Origin: Epiperipatus broadwayi
Lineage: Eukaryota; Onychophora; Udeonychophora; Euonychophora; Peripatidae
Length of the DNA stretch: 64,000 nt
NCBI GenBank assembly: GCA_028023455.1
Contig: JAQFVV010000072.1
Span: 3,428,501-3,492,500, forward strand
Direction of reading: 5' to 3'
The notes beneath the pieces were generated by a model. That model searched no databases. It saw nothing but the letters and a program-made list of their open reading frames with translations, and was not told where the DNA came from. Shown one piece after another: positions 35,796 to 48,100 of this stretch. The stretch's first letter is position 1. The number at the start of each line of letters is the position of its first letter. Position numbers and translations under genes: made by a program.

Positions 35796-37139
35796 AGTCT
35801 TAGTGAAAAGATGACCACAACAATTTTTTTGTAAGTTTAATGGAATTATTAAGCTCTGTCTTATTTTGGTATCTGAATAAAACATGTATTCCTGAATGAC
35901 TGACTTCACAATAAATAGATGATGATCGACTATTTTTCACTGCTTGATTGTAAATACTTAGTTAATAAATACATTGTCTAGCTCATCTATGTGTCTGTAT
36001 GCAGTTGAAGTTATAGTGACAGAAGGTGTCTAAAAAACTTCAACACATACAATTTAGATATCAAATATATCTTTGTTTAAAATGCATCATAATTTATATT
36101 ACTCAAATATTAAAATTGACTTCTTAGTCTGGGACTGCTAATGAGGTCTTCAATTTCCATAAATTTAAGTCCTTAAAGTTTCTTACTATCTGACAGACAC
36201 TTGAAATAAATGACCAGCTTCTATACAATAAATCTGCGACTTAGAAACGAAATATAAAATCTGATCTCTAAAAAGAAGCCACTGACAAGAGTAATTACAA
36301 AAAGGTAAAAAGAGATTTAGATTAGGCGATTATAAATAATTTATGAAGTATCCGTCTGTTATCTTACCCTCTTCCCTCCCCACACGCTCTAACCTCCCTA
36401 CAAGATGTTTTTATTAAGTTGCAACATAATCTATGTTTTAAGAAAAAGAAAATCAGCCACAAAACTGCTTACTGACACTATTAAAGACTGATGCAAAATT
36501 AGTATCTTATATAACAAACAGACTAAAAAAAAAGTTTTTAATGCTACCAAACGAAATTGAGTGAGTATCAATCATTAAAAAAAAAACTGATTAAAAAAAT
36601 CACTACATTTGTAAGACAGTAAAATCTGCATATAACAATGATAAATAGGTTTGCAAAATGTCTCAGAGTATTCCAACACAAGACAGAATAAAATGACACA
36701 TGATGGATTTTACAGCAGATAATGGCCGGAAATAATTGGAAAAGATTAAAATCAAATGGAATATTCTCTTTATAATGAAATTTCAGGCATAACTTATTCC
36801 AGGCCAACTTTTAATATCTTTAAATGCATCTGATGATATCCGAGTTAATTAACATTTCCCAAAAGAACGCACAGCATAGTTCATGGTAATTAGACAGTCA
36901 AAGCACGATTTGCTAACAAAGTTCGGTTTACTTTTTGATTTCCAAGTTTAGATGTAAAAATTCAAGGCGAGATTGATATACATTTTAATTAAAAAAAAAA
37001 ATCTTAAGGACACAAGCAATATTATTTTGTTTTATAAAAATGCCAATGTTTTATTATAATTAAAAGATATAAAAAAAAAGATGCGGGCAAAAAGTTTTCA
37101 ACATCCCCTCAAACAGGGGTAGTAAAGAAGAATGTAGTG
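35796..37139. other. AT-rich stretch without recognised features
   Basis: No gene, inverted repeat or LINE similarity recognised. Confidence 0.35.
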
Positions 37140-37345
37140 CTCATCAAAACTGCCAAATGGCAGGTGGTGAGAATATGAATGTTTTTCCTAGCTAAAAATA
37201 ACTGGATGCCCATTTACTGATTGATGAAAGATGGGCAACTGGTGTGGCTGTGGACCAGCCGTTTGAGACAAAAATCCCAGCCTCCTGAAAAGTTTCATTT
37301 GGCCCAGAATCAAACACCAGGTCATAAGTGTGGAAGGTAGTTACA
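37140..37345 (-). repeat. SINE-like repeat, same family as 5465-5850
   Basis: On the minus strand: 'cttatgacctggtgtttgat' followed by TCTGGGCCAAATGAAACTTT, then 'catccagtta' and 'ctcaccacctgcc'. The GTTTGATTC stretch resembles a tRNA box B. This copy is better preserved than the tandem pair at 5465. Confidence 0.5.
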
Positions 37346-40077
37346 TAATATCTGCATTACACACACATATATATATATATTGTAAAATTCAGCTGCAAAA
37401 TCCAAGATCTCATACTGATTTAATGAGGCAGATTAGTTCTTTAAACAATACATGAACTTAAGATTATTTCATTCAATTTTTAGCAATGTAAACGCAACTA
37501 TATAAGCAAATACGATAAAATGGCCGTTAAAAATCCATTATTGAGAAAAGGTTTTGTAAAAGAAATAGTAAAAGAGAAACACTCATGGGAAGTGAATATT
37601 TGATCAATTCTCCACTTCATGATTTAACCTCTTGCTAATAATAATTATTCATTTACCAACTAATATATATATATATATGGTGAGCTTAGCTAATTAGACC
37701 ATAGACTGATTGCTTAGGGAGAAAAAAATCTAATTCTCCACAAAATCCATGATTTGCTCAGATTATATTTGAAATCCATGGCCTAGGCATAGCAAGTAGT
37801 TGGATTATCACAAGGCTTTTCATATATAAATATTGCAACCATTGGTTACATAGCTGTGCTAGAAGAAAAAAAATTAAATAGTTGGCAGTATATTCCTCAG
37901 GTTTGAGAATTTTAAAAAAGAATTATTTTATTAATGGGGGAAAATAATAATTAAATATTCTTAGACCTATTTTTATTAAAGAGTCATTATTTAACTCAAT
38001 CCTTATAAAATCCCCACATGGTAGTATGAAAATTCTCAAACATTAAATATATTTAAGTGTATTTTTTTTTAAAAAAAAATAAAATAAAAGGGAAGAGCAA
38101 AAGTAGGATTTTAATAATTTTATAAATTTTCATTTATCAGAGTTGTTTTCCTTTCTTTATCTCTATTTAATGAAGTGAAAAAATCAAATCAGTGCTATTA
38201 ATAAATTATCTTGTTTTTTTTGCATGATTTGATTTTTAATTATAAAGGAATGTCACGAATTTTATGTTGTTAAATTCTTGTTCTTAACTTGTTTTTAATC
38301 TATGATAGAGGAGATAATTATCTGAATAATTGTAGTTATGAAATTTTATTTAATTGGTTATCATGAAAATGATAATGTAAGATACAGATTGTTCTAAAAT
38401 ATATATATGAGGTGTGAATTAATAACTATACCCAAGTGTCTAGAGAGAGGTTATAGCTAACTCAGCTATTGAAAAGAGTGATTAAATCTTAATTCTGCTG
38501 TTAAAACATAGTAGAAGAAAGCCTTTACCAACAGGTGGCATAACACAGCAGGAATCTTAACCAAGCTATTGAATATAATAATAGAAATTTTTAATCTAGA
38601 TTTTAGCATACTATGAGTTTAGCACTAAAAATGGTTTGTACATTGAAAACCAAGTTCAGCTAAAAGCTAGGCACCACCTTTCTCCAATGTAACCTATCTT
38701 CACTGGAAGAAAATGTAGGGAAGATTAAACCCCCATTGAGCAGTCTGTAGCCTTGCCTTCAACTAAGAGCAATGATTCTGTCTACATCTGTCTCACCTGG
38801 AAATTCAAGAGCTTCTAAATAGACAAAAATTGCTATTTTCATTTACCTGGAATTGCTACAGACCCAGGAAAGAACAAATTTAACCATGCCCATGTTTAGA
38901 AGCCTTCAAGAAGAAACTCCATTAGGAAAAACTGAAATTGCAACTGGAAAGGCCTTTATAGACAAGAGAGTCATGGCTATAGGTATTATTTTTTTATTTA
39001 TGTGTGCAGACTATTGTAATGTCTTTTTTCCCTCCCAATTTGCTCTCTGGTTAGAATCAAAGATTGCTATCTTTGATTTTTTTTGAACATGTTTAACAAA
39101 CTCTTAAAAATAGTAAAGAAAACGATCCAGTTTGATGTGTAATCATTCCTCATATCCATGAAACAATAATCAAAGGAATTCCCATGGCTTCCATCTATAA
39201 CAAGAACGATATCTGTATAATCATAGTATTTAGTAAATAAATGTTTATTGAAACGAAAGAACCAAATGAATTTAAAGTTAATCCATGAATAAAAAAATTA
39301 ATTGATAGGTTAATATAATTTTATCAAACTGTATATATTTTTATTTTTTTATGATGAAACAGATGTTTGAAATTATCTACTCATGTCATTTTTTTAGGTA
39401 ATTAAGATATTAAATAATTGTTTTCTTTTTTAAAAATATTCTTTCTAGTCTTAAATTACTTTATTCTATCCAATGCATGTTTCATAAAATGCAGCATGGG
39501 TGTGACTTTATATCATGACAGCTTATATTCCAAGATTTAGTTTTTTTCTTCTTGATGATCCCAATAAAACTAGTTATTTATAAGCAGGGGAAGCCCGTGA
39601 ATTGATTAAGATTATTTATAATAGGCTAATTTATTTATTTATTTCCCTCTTGCTCACAGTAATAAAGTATAGAGTTCTTGCTTCCTGAGCAAGATTTGTG
39701 CATAACAGCTATATGGGATAGGGGGGTTATATTTAGTGTATGGGCAACCACATGATGATGATTATGATTCCTGAGTTGACATAAAGACGATATTCTTCAA
39801 AGTCCATGCACTACCTTTTATTTAGTTTGGTCTTTATAAATTTTATTTTTTTTTTACTTGAGGATAAAAATACAATTCCTGATTCCTCATGGTCTAAATC
39901 CCAATTTTCTGGAGAAATACCAATGGCTAACAAATTTAGGTAGTTGATGTTCACATACTGGTGACCATTACTCCAGATACGACCCCATATTTTCTCTTTA
40001 GCGTTACAATATATATATATATGATGTGGTTGCTTTTGCAAATACTTCTTATCTTCATGAAACATTATAAGTGTTAC
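37346..40077. other. AT-rich stretch; less AT-rich patch at 38630-38970
   Basis: No known protein or element recognised. The patch at 38630-38970 is less AT-rich and has a 77-codon frame starting at 38853, but the frame resembles nothing I know and lacks supporting splice or start context. Confidence 0.3.
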
Positions 40078-40445
40078 AAGAGGAAAGCAAGAAAGAGTAA
40101 AGATAAATTTAAAATAATAATGTTTAGTGCTCTTTTATAGAAGAATAAAATAAAAATTGATAATCATGAATTAGAATTTAATATCTACACATATTTTGGG
40201 TGAAATATTAGTAAAGATGGAAACACAATGGATGAAATTAAACACAGAATTAAACTTGGATGGAAGCTTCTTGGTAAAAATAATCTACACACCAAAAATG
40301 ATGTTAGAAAAAATAACCTTTTTAAAAAGATGTTTTGCCAATTTTTATATATAGATCTGATATTTGAACACTTACTAGATGAGAGACTTCAGACAACGCA
40401 ACAAAATATGGAAACATATGCTGAGAATAAAGCTAGAATTGCTCT
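40078..40445 (+). pseudogene. RTE LINE fragment, carboxy-terminal reverse transcriptase
   Basis: Translation shows SKKVKINL and IMFSALL-like residues, then KIKIDNHELE, then a G-x-NISKDGNTMDEIKHRIKLGW block. LGKNNL and QTTQQNMETY follow. This is the order found after the reverse transcriptase of the 14 kb element. The piece ends abruptly near 40445, next to the Penelope-like element. Confidence 0.75.
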
Positions 40446-40499
40446 ACTATAATACCATCTAATAAGTTTGTGTAATCAGTAATTGGCAGATGCTAATAT

Positions 40500-41870
40500 A
40501 TTCCCAGATTCATTCGGGCATATTGGTATATTGGTATGCTTTGATGTGGAATGTCTATTCTAAGGAAAAGATTATATGATGATAATAGTCTACAAACTAA
40601 AACCACTCTACCTACTGATAATATAATGAAACTATTAACTTACTGCATAACATACTTTCTGTACAATTCAGAATTCTTCAACAAAATTGTCACCTTTGCT
40701 TAGCAACATTTACATGAAAGAATTTGAATCACAACCATAAATACTACTCCATTTCCACATAAAACTGTGTCTCACTATATGAATGATACATTTGTTTAAT
40801 GACCACATGATGAAACATGATTACAATCATTCTGGATGCACATCAACAACATATCCCTTCAATTAAATTCACAATGGAATCAGCACGAGATCAAAAATTG
40901 GCATTCTTAGATGTTCGTGTGACAAGACTACCTCCAGGCAAAGTTAAAATAACATTTTACAGAAAAATAACACATACTGGTAAATACTTGGCATATACAT
41001 CCACTCATACAAGAAACACAAAATGAAATTATACTATCACTATGGAATAATGCAAAGAAAGTTTGTTTGGAAACCAGTCACTTCGAAAATGAAAAGATTC
41101 CCATAGAACAAAATCTCATGAAGAATGGTTATCCATCAGCTGTTATCAAGAAAAACTTTAATAGAAAGCAAAAAGAGTCACCAAAAGGAAAAAGTTATTG
41201 GTATTGTACTGTGTCCACACATACCAAGAATGATGGAATTAAAAAAAATTGCAATAAATATAACATTAGAACAGCTTTCCAATGCCTCACCAAGCATCAA
41301 AGAATGCTAACTTCTATAAAGCTTAAATTTGAAATGCTGAAAAACAAAAACTATGTCTATGAAATACCATGTGAATGTGGAAGAAGTATATTGGTGAAAT
41401 CATATGCCCTGTTGAACAATGATTGAAAGAACAAACTAATGGTTAAAAAAATAAAAAAACATATGTCTACAGTAGCAAATCATATATGTACTAATAAACA
41501 TATGTTCAATTGGGAAAATACAAAAATATTGAATAGAGCATCAAGAAGAAAATGCAAAAAAAGCTGCTCATATGAATAATGGCAAATAATCCTATAAGTC
41601 AATCTAGTATAGCAATATATAATATCTGGAAGCCTCTAGCTAGCATTGCTCTTAAAAAAAGTATTAAAAAAATTGAAGATCAGGAGGATTTGAACCAATC
41701 CTAATAGATACGTATTGACTGATGCCTTTGACAGTTGGCCAAGAATCTAAAGCTGTAAGTTCAACTCCTATGCTAGTGTTGTCACTGATCAAGCCAGCAC
41801 CACCTGAAAAAGAGCAAACTACTCTGTGTTGTTTATTTGTGTATTATTACTAACAGCTGTTTGTATTTGG
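40500..41870 (+). pseudogene. Penelope-like retroelement (RT plus GIY-YIG region), decayed
   Basis: Ordered similarity to Penelope-like elements, over several frames. It begins with FDVECLF (near 40540) and LPTDNIMKLLTYC, then SPLLSNIYMKEFE. The palm motif is YMNDTFV (near 40780), where the family has YVDDTFV, so one catalytic aspartate appears replaced. HINNI and IKFTMESARDQKLAFLDVRV follow, then FYRKITHTGKYL. The carboxy part has NYVYEIPCECG, matching the start of the GIY-YIG domain and its cysteine pair, then STVANHICTNKHMFNWENTK. Intact elements pair this reverse transcriptase with the nuclease to prime at a nicked site. Frameshifts make this copy dead. Long terminal repeats were not found. 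Confidence 0.8.
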
Positions 41871-42399
41871 AAAAGTTTTAAATTTTCTAAACATTCAACA
41901 TTTAATGATAGACGATTTTAAAAAAGTCCCAACGTGTTATCACATTTAATTTTATTTCTCTATTTTTGCAATTTCATACATTGTAAATAATACTTATAAT
42001 AATAAAAAAATCAAATTTGAAACAATAATTACATGAAACAAATATGAAATACTGCTTGAAGCATTTGCACGATAAATTGTGTTGTAGCCATTGTGGGCTA
42101 AACCAAATTTCCATTAATAGTTTAAAAAAAATTAATCAGGTACCCTTTTGGTGTGCTATTTTCTTTAAATTTTATAAAAAAATATTGACATTAAACAATA
42201 AGGAACAAGAAGAAGTTAACAAAAAATTAATTAATATGTCACATAAAAACTAGAAAGGCATTATCAATCTAACTATTTCTTATATTGTACTTTTGAAATT
42301 TATTCTATTTTTCTTAAATCAAAGTGAGTCTTAAATAATTAACTTATGATATATATATATATTCATATATAAATATTATATAAGTAATCAAATGTTCAT

Positions 42400-42620
42400 T
42401 GCTCGGGATATCATAAAAAGTTCAAGCATCAGAAGTAACAAAATGAGGTCGGTCACAGTCCATGGATCTTAAACTCCAGAGTTCACCATTCAAGTACTGA
42501 TGAAAGCATGCAGGATATTATAAATGAATGGTTTTTGCTTGGGATATATAAAAAGTTAGCACACTGAAAGCTCCAGAATCTGAACATTTTTACCATTGCA
42601 CCATAACAGATGAATCACTT
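42400..42620 (-). repeat. Two adjacent tRNA-related SINE copies
   Basis: On the minus strand, TATGGTGCAATGGTAAAAAT near 42610 resembles a box A. Two 3' blocks ('atatatcccaagcaaaaacc' near 42535 and 'atgatatcccgagcaatgaa' near 42405) match the SINE tail seen at 28635, so two copies lie in the same direction. Confidence 0.5.
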
Positions 42621-42829
42621 TAATAAACTTATAAATAATGTCATTTCATATTAATGTTCTCCACTAATCAATCTAGCTCATAAAAGATTTCTATGATAAT
42701 AGTATGTGCATTTGAAAATTACTACTTCACAAATATTATTGTACAATCTCAGTGCCATGTGGTTTACAACCATGGTTTATTTTTTAAAGTTGTTACAATA
42801 AACAGAATTTATATAAATTTATTATATAC

Positions 42830-43043
42830 AAATAAAATCTTTAAAAACCAGCCCACACTTACACAATCCTAATATCCATAACAATCAACAATTTCAAACT
42901 GTTGTCAAGGTTGCCTTGGCAACAGTGTGAAATTGTTGATTGTTATGGATATTGGGATTGTCTAAGTGTCGGCTGGCTTTAATGATTACTTACAAATCCA
43001 TTTAGCCTTGAACATTATTACACTTATTATTTAAATAAAATCT
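42830..43043. mobile_element. Palindromic element with possible 11-bp target duplication
   Basis: Arms from about 42848 and 42982 are nearly perfect inverted repeats (CCAGCCCACACTTACACAAT against its mirror), meeting at CAAGGTTGCCTTGG. AAATAAAATCT occurs at 42830-42840 and 43033-43043, with a one-sided AT-rich tail between 42982 and 43032. A related right half lies at 55480-55570. It sits about 200 bp from the WIF exon, downstream in the direction of transcription. Confidence 0.55.
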
Positions 43044-43247
43044 GTATATATATAATCGAGTTTAAGAAGAATATGCGTATTCTAAATATACGTTCTTTTG
43101 TAATTTAGTTAAGCTGTAAAAAATAACCATTAAGAAATTTTTTTTTTAAAATAAAACTTGATCAAATGTTTTTTTAAAAAAAAGCATTGACATAGATGAA
43201 AATATATATATATAATCAGAAAATTTAAAAATAAAAATTAGACTTAC

Positions 43248-43381
43248 TTCAGGTGGTGATTTCTTCAGGCTCTGCCAAGAAAAATGCAGATCTGAAATGT
43301 CTGCTGGAATGGGAACACTGAACCCCATGGCATAACTATTGACTGCACCTTCTCGCACATAGTACAATTCAGCTTGCAAGC
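43248..43381 (-). CDS. Internal exon of a RYK/Derailed-type receptor (WIF domain part)
   Basis: On the minus strand an acceptor TTTATTGCAG ends at 43382 and a donor GTAAGTC begins at 43247, giving a 134-bp exon. After two bases completing a split codon it encodes 44 residues, LQAELYYVREGAVNSYAMGF to SLKKSPPE, without stops. This matches part of the WIF (Wnt inhibitory factor) domain of RYK/Derailed receptor-like kinases, which bind Wnt ligands outside the cell. AELYYVREG, VPxPAxISD and WQSL are closer to arthropod Derailed than to vertebrate RYK. The exon starts in phase 2 and ends on a codon boundary. No other exon of the gene was recognised, so flanking introns would extend at least tens of kilobases, or to the window edges. 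Gene orientation is right to left. WIF1 is less likely, because the wording fits Derailed. Confidence 0.85.
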
Positions 43382-44321
43382 CTGCAATAAATACAGAAAG
43401 TGTTTAATTTATCTGCTTCAAAATAAAAGTAATGTATAGAAATTTGATATAAAAAACTGTGATAACTCCAACAGTGAAATATAATAAATGAAAGATAACT
43501 AATACCACTTCATACTTAGAGAAAACATTAAACATGACCTTCATGCATTTTTAGTACTGAACATCCTTTTTGAAGACAATAAGTTGACTTATTAAGTGCT
43601 TAGCAACCAAATATGCATTAAGGTTGTATTCAATATTTGAAATGTTTATGCAGAATATGAAATAGTTTTAGTACTAGCATTACTTTGGAAATTGATATAA
43701 AAAGTCCATTAATTCATATGATATACAATAATTCCTTATAATTGTAACTAACAATATAGAATACTTGAACAAGGTTTCTGTGATCTGTTTAAAACCCAAC
43801 TATTGTACCATGATACCAAAACATACAATGCAAAATTAATTTATCAAGATAACTATGTCTTATAAACATTAAAATAAACATAAACTTATAAATACATAAT
43901 CCAATTTCTTGACTTCCAGATTTCACACATCAACCAATAGATAAAAAAAAGTACTTTCAAGTCATTTAATTTTAAATATATACATAAATAAATAAAATAT
44001 ATGTGGTTGAAATCCGTTTATAAATCATAAAATAAATATTTACAATAAATATCAATTTATGTATATATAAATGAATATTTTCATGAAAAACAAATATAAT
44101 CCACAATAACTTTTGAGAATAAATGTGTATAATATTAAAATTTATAAATATCTGATGTTTTAATATGACAACATTTGTTCTTGAAGTGTTATAACATGGT
44201 CACAGCAAACGACATAGAAAATAATAAAGAATTAATTGAAATTTATAAAAGATAATAGAATACATGATATTACAGAGCAAAAACTAGGCCAGTAAAAAAT
44301 TATACTGTTTTTTTTTCCCCA

Positions 44322-44415
44322 TATGTCATAGCATTGGCGAGAGGCAAACCCATGTCCATCTGCAACCAACTACTTACTTGCAAAGTGGCTGCAATGACCT
44401 CTCGGCTAACAATGC
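44322..44415 (-). repeat. tRNA-like segment, probably a SINE head or tRNA pseudogene
   Basis: On the minus strand TGTTAGCCGAGAGGTCATTG resembles a box A of a Leu/Ser-type tRNA. About 45 bp on, ATGGGTTTGCCTCTCGCC resembles a degenerate box B with the paired acceptor side (GCCGAGAGG against CCTCTCGCC). No full cloverleaf forms, so a functional tRNA gene is unlikely. Confidence 0.45.
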
Positions 44416-44903
44416 TTGACAAACTGTTTTTGTTCAATTAAAATCTAAACAAAAGAAAATAAAAAAACATTAATAACAAACAAAAAATGAAGATAGTAAA
44501 AACTGAATCATCGGATTTTAACTTAAAGTTGATGATTATTTCTATTAATTTCTGTAAAAAACCTTTTTTATATATGCAATAATTCGGTCATCTCATTACA
44601 TTTGTATATGAAGGAACTTTTGTACAGAAATGAATAGAAATTGTCAATCAAATTAAAGTTAACTTTATACTGATTCTTACTACCTTGTGTTTGAACTCCA
44701 TTGTTTTATTTATTATTATTGTAGTCTCTTGTTGATATTATGTGAGTAAAAATGATACAGATTTTTACTGATTCTAATTTTTGTTGTGTAATATCATTTA
44801 TTCTACAACTTTCTATATTTTTGCAATGACCACACTGTAACACCTTTTCCTATTTGATAGCAGCAAAAGAATTTTAACAAAACATCCTATAATTCTATAT
44901 TTC

Positions 44904-45191
44904 AATATTTTACATGTTTCATAGTACTAAGCTTGTGTTTTATACACAATTAATGAAGCTATACATGACAATTGATAAGCTAAGCATTTTCGGGAATTCT
45001 ATGTCCTCGTATTCATGGCTCTTTACACTAGTAGTTAGTGAATGCATACAGTACTGTGGCATACACTAATTACTAGAGTAAAGAGCTATGAATATGGGGA
45101 CATAGAATGCCCGAAAGCACTTAGCTTATCAATTGTTATGTATAGCTTCATTAATTGTGTATAAAACGCAAGCATAGTAATATTTTACATG
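44904..45191. mobile_element. Palindromic element family C, with 13-bp target duplication
   Basis: AATATTTTACATG is exact at 44904-44916 and 45179-45191. Between them long arms are mirrored: TTTTATACACAATTAATGAA on the left, and its complement near 45152-45170. The arms also share 'gataagctaagc' and 'attctatgtcc'. The block 'ctaagcrctttcggg...ccatattcatagctc' also appears near 26268-26325, 34905-34950 and 49925-49975, probably as decayed single arms. Non-coding. Confidence 0.65.
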
Positions 45192-48100
45192 GTTATTTCC
45201 AGAAACTATTAGTACATATTGTGTTCCAGTGAAAAGGTCTGGTTTGCTCTCCAAACTATTCACATTGCTACCTCTTAATCAATACATGTTATGTAAAAAC
45301 AGTTTAGCTATTCACCATGAAAATTTTAAGTCACTACCCTCTAGCTATCACAATCCAATCAACTTTTTACAGTAAAAAGACAATCTTTTCTTATTGCATA
45401 TCTAATATTCTATATAGGCAGATTTTATATATTTTAAAAAAACCCCACACACAGTATTACTACAAAATGAGCGATTACTTGTTATTAATATTCTACAGTC
45501 AGATTATATTGAAAATAAAATTTTACTTTAAATAGTTACAATTATGAATGCAAAAAATTACTAATTTTTATAAATCAATTCTAATAAAATATTTATTTTA
45601 AAAATAAATTTCTGCGAGTGTCTTAAAAATGATTGGATGCTTAGAAAATAAAACATTATTTTTACATTAGATATCAGATATTTAAAAATACAAAAATCCA
45701 GTTTAATTAATAATTCCTTTTTAATTTTACATATTAAATGAAGCAAAAAATAAAACATAGCTTTTCAAAGCAAAAAAATATATAATCTTAGACTAATTAT
45801 TTGCAAAAAAATAGTATTAATAAAAGGCAGATGAAAAGTCAATATGTCGACACTTAACTGAAAATATTAATAAAAATATCGATCACTAAACTGAAAATTA
45901 TCATTATTGAAACGAATATAAATTTGAATATTACGAATTTATTAAAAAAATCATTTTTAAAAGTTCATTTTGCTGGTAATATGATAGTATTATATATGAT
46001 TTGTATAAATGACATTAATTAATTAAATAAACAACTTTTTTTTTTTCAAAAGTGGGCCATTAATTCCAGTCTATAAAAAGCACCACCCACATACTCATTT
46101 CATTGACGAATCGTATTTATTGGGTGAACTGAATTTCTCAATATCCACATATATATTATAACTATCTCTACATGGATAATAAAAATATGTACATAAAAAA
46201 TAATGTTAAAATAAAAATATTATTTTCTTAAAACCAACTGGGCTAGCTTGAATCGGTAAATCTAAGGACGGTCACAAAGTGTCCATTAAGTATAATAACT
46301 TCTAGTACCAACATCGGTTAAACTAGCTTTAAAATCCATAAATAAAGTATTATTAGATAAACTTAATATACAAAACCAATAAATAGTTAATAATCAAGTC
46401 TATGAAATGAATATGGAATTTGAATTATGAATTAGGTGATAAATAAATTAGGATGTAGACGACTAAACGGATGATGAAAACAAATAATAATTAAATAATG
46501 AAAATGAAGGAGCTTAAGAATGAGGAAAAGAGAAAGAAAATGTATTAGGGTGATAAATGATTAAGATGATATAGAATAGGAGCCAATGAAGGATGAATCA
46601 ATTATGGTAATAGATTAAGATAAAATGAGGATGAAGAACTAAAAGAAAGATCCAGATGAAATATGAGAACAATGTTGATGATGGAGAATGAGATCCTGGA
46701 CTATAAACTAATATTGTGTTAAATGATAGTAAGATAAAATAAAACAAAGTACGGATTCTAAACTTGACTAAACCAGAATATTTAATCATGAAGTTAAAAA
46801 TAAACTATAAGTTTTAAAAACTAGAAAAGAAATTTACATCTTAAAATTATATAAACTCAATTAAACTGTGAAGATAAACATAACTTAAATCAAAGCACAA
46901 TAAATAACTTTAGACATAAAAATTATGATAAATTCAAAATTATGACTATGAATTGGTAATTTACTTTACTCGGGGTTCAAATAACTTAAATATTACTACT
47001 TTACAAGATATACTTGCGTCAGTGAGAAGGATTTTGAAAACTACCCAAATATAACAAACAAAGACAGCTCATAAAACAAAATAGAATTAACAAAGAATAT
47101 TTGGCAATCAAGCAAGCACAATAACTTACAAACTCTTTTATTAAATAACTATGGGCAATATGATCAAGTTCAGTGAATGATATATTTAATGACTCAAATA
47201 AACAGGTTATTCCAAAACCAATAGATCATTAAAATATTGTTTAAAATAAGACATGGGCTTAAGATCAACAAAATCTAAATGTACTTTAAATGTAAAAGTT
47301 TACCAAAATCATGGTAATATGTTAATGTGTAATAAAATATACTGTATTGATTGATGATGACTTTAAGACAATAATATAATTTATTGATAGCAATAATAAT
47401 AATAATAATAATAATATTGATGATGATTAACAATAAATCCACAGACAACCAAATATGTTTTCAAAACAACAAGATTTATTTACACTATTTACAACTTTCT
47501 AAAATAATAATAAATAATTGAGAACACACACACATATATATATATATTTCAGAAACAATATAAAACAAGGTGTACTCATTTGGTTACAGGTATATTCCCT
47601 TTAGATTTATTAACAGTTTTGATGCACTGATATATCTAGTAACTGTTATTCATAATAGATACCTATAGTATGCTATTGACAGCATTAAAGTATAAGTAAA
47701 ATTTACTAATAACATTCAGCAATCAATTACATGAATATGGAAACAGATATTAGAAGTCAAACCTATACAGGATACTAAACTTTGACCATGTACATAGAAT
47801 AATCATCTTAACTATTGAAATGTCTTACCGATCCATCGGTGAATTACTGCTTGATGAAAATAAAAAGACATTGCATATGTGTATCTCTTATTATGCCATA
47901 CACAAGATAAGTCTTAAAGTTACTAGTAAATTTTGTTGGTTTGCTTGTAAATTGTTGACAAGGTACTACAGCACAATACATACACTATTTTATTTAGATA
48001 AACACTATAGATAAACAAGTGTCCCTGAAACTAACTCTACCTTATCATTGCTATATAATCTTAAAACACCCAAAACTTCACCATACATGGTAGAAAATGA

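Noticed and set aside
38853-39086. 77-codon plus-strand frame in a less AT-rich patch
   Set aside because: No recognised similarity, no splice sites that extend it and no supporting start context.
39811-40065. 84-codon minus-strand frame as a second host exon
   Set aside because: It runs through a (TA)n repeat, has low-complexity ends and does not resemble any part of RYK/Derailed.
47392-47416. CRISPR-like or clustered repeat array
   Set aside because: It is a plain (AAT)n microsatellite. No spaced repeats of CRISPR type occur anywhere in the window.
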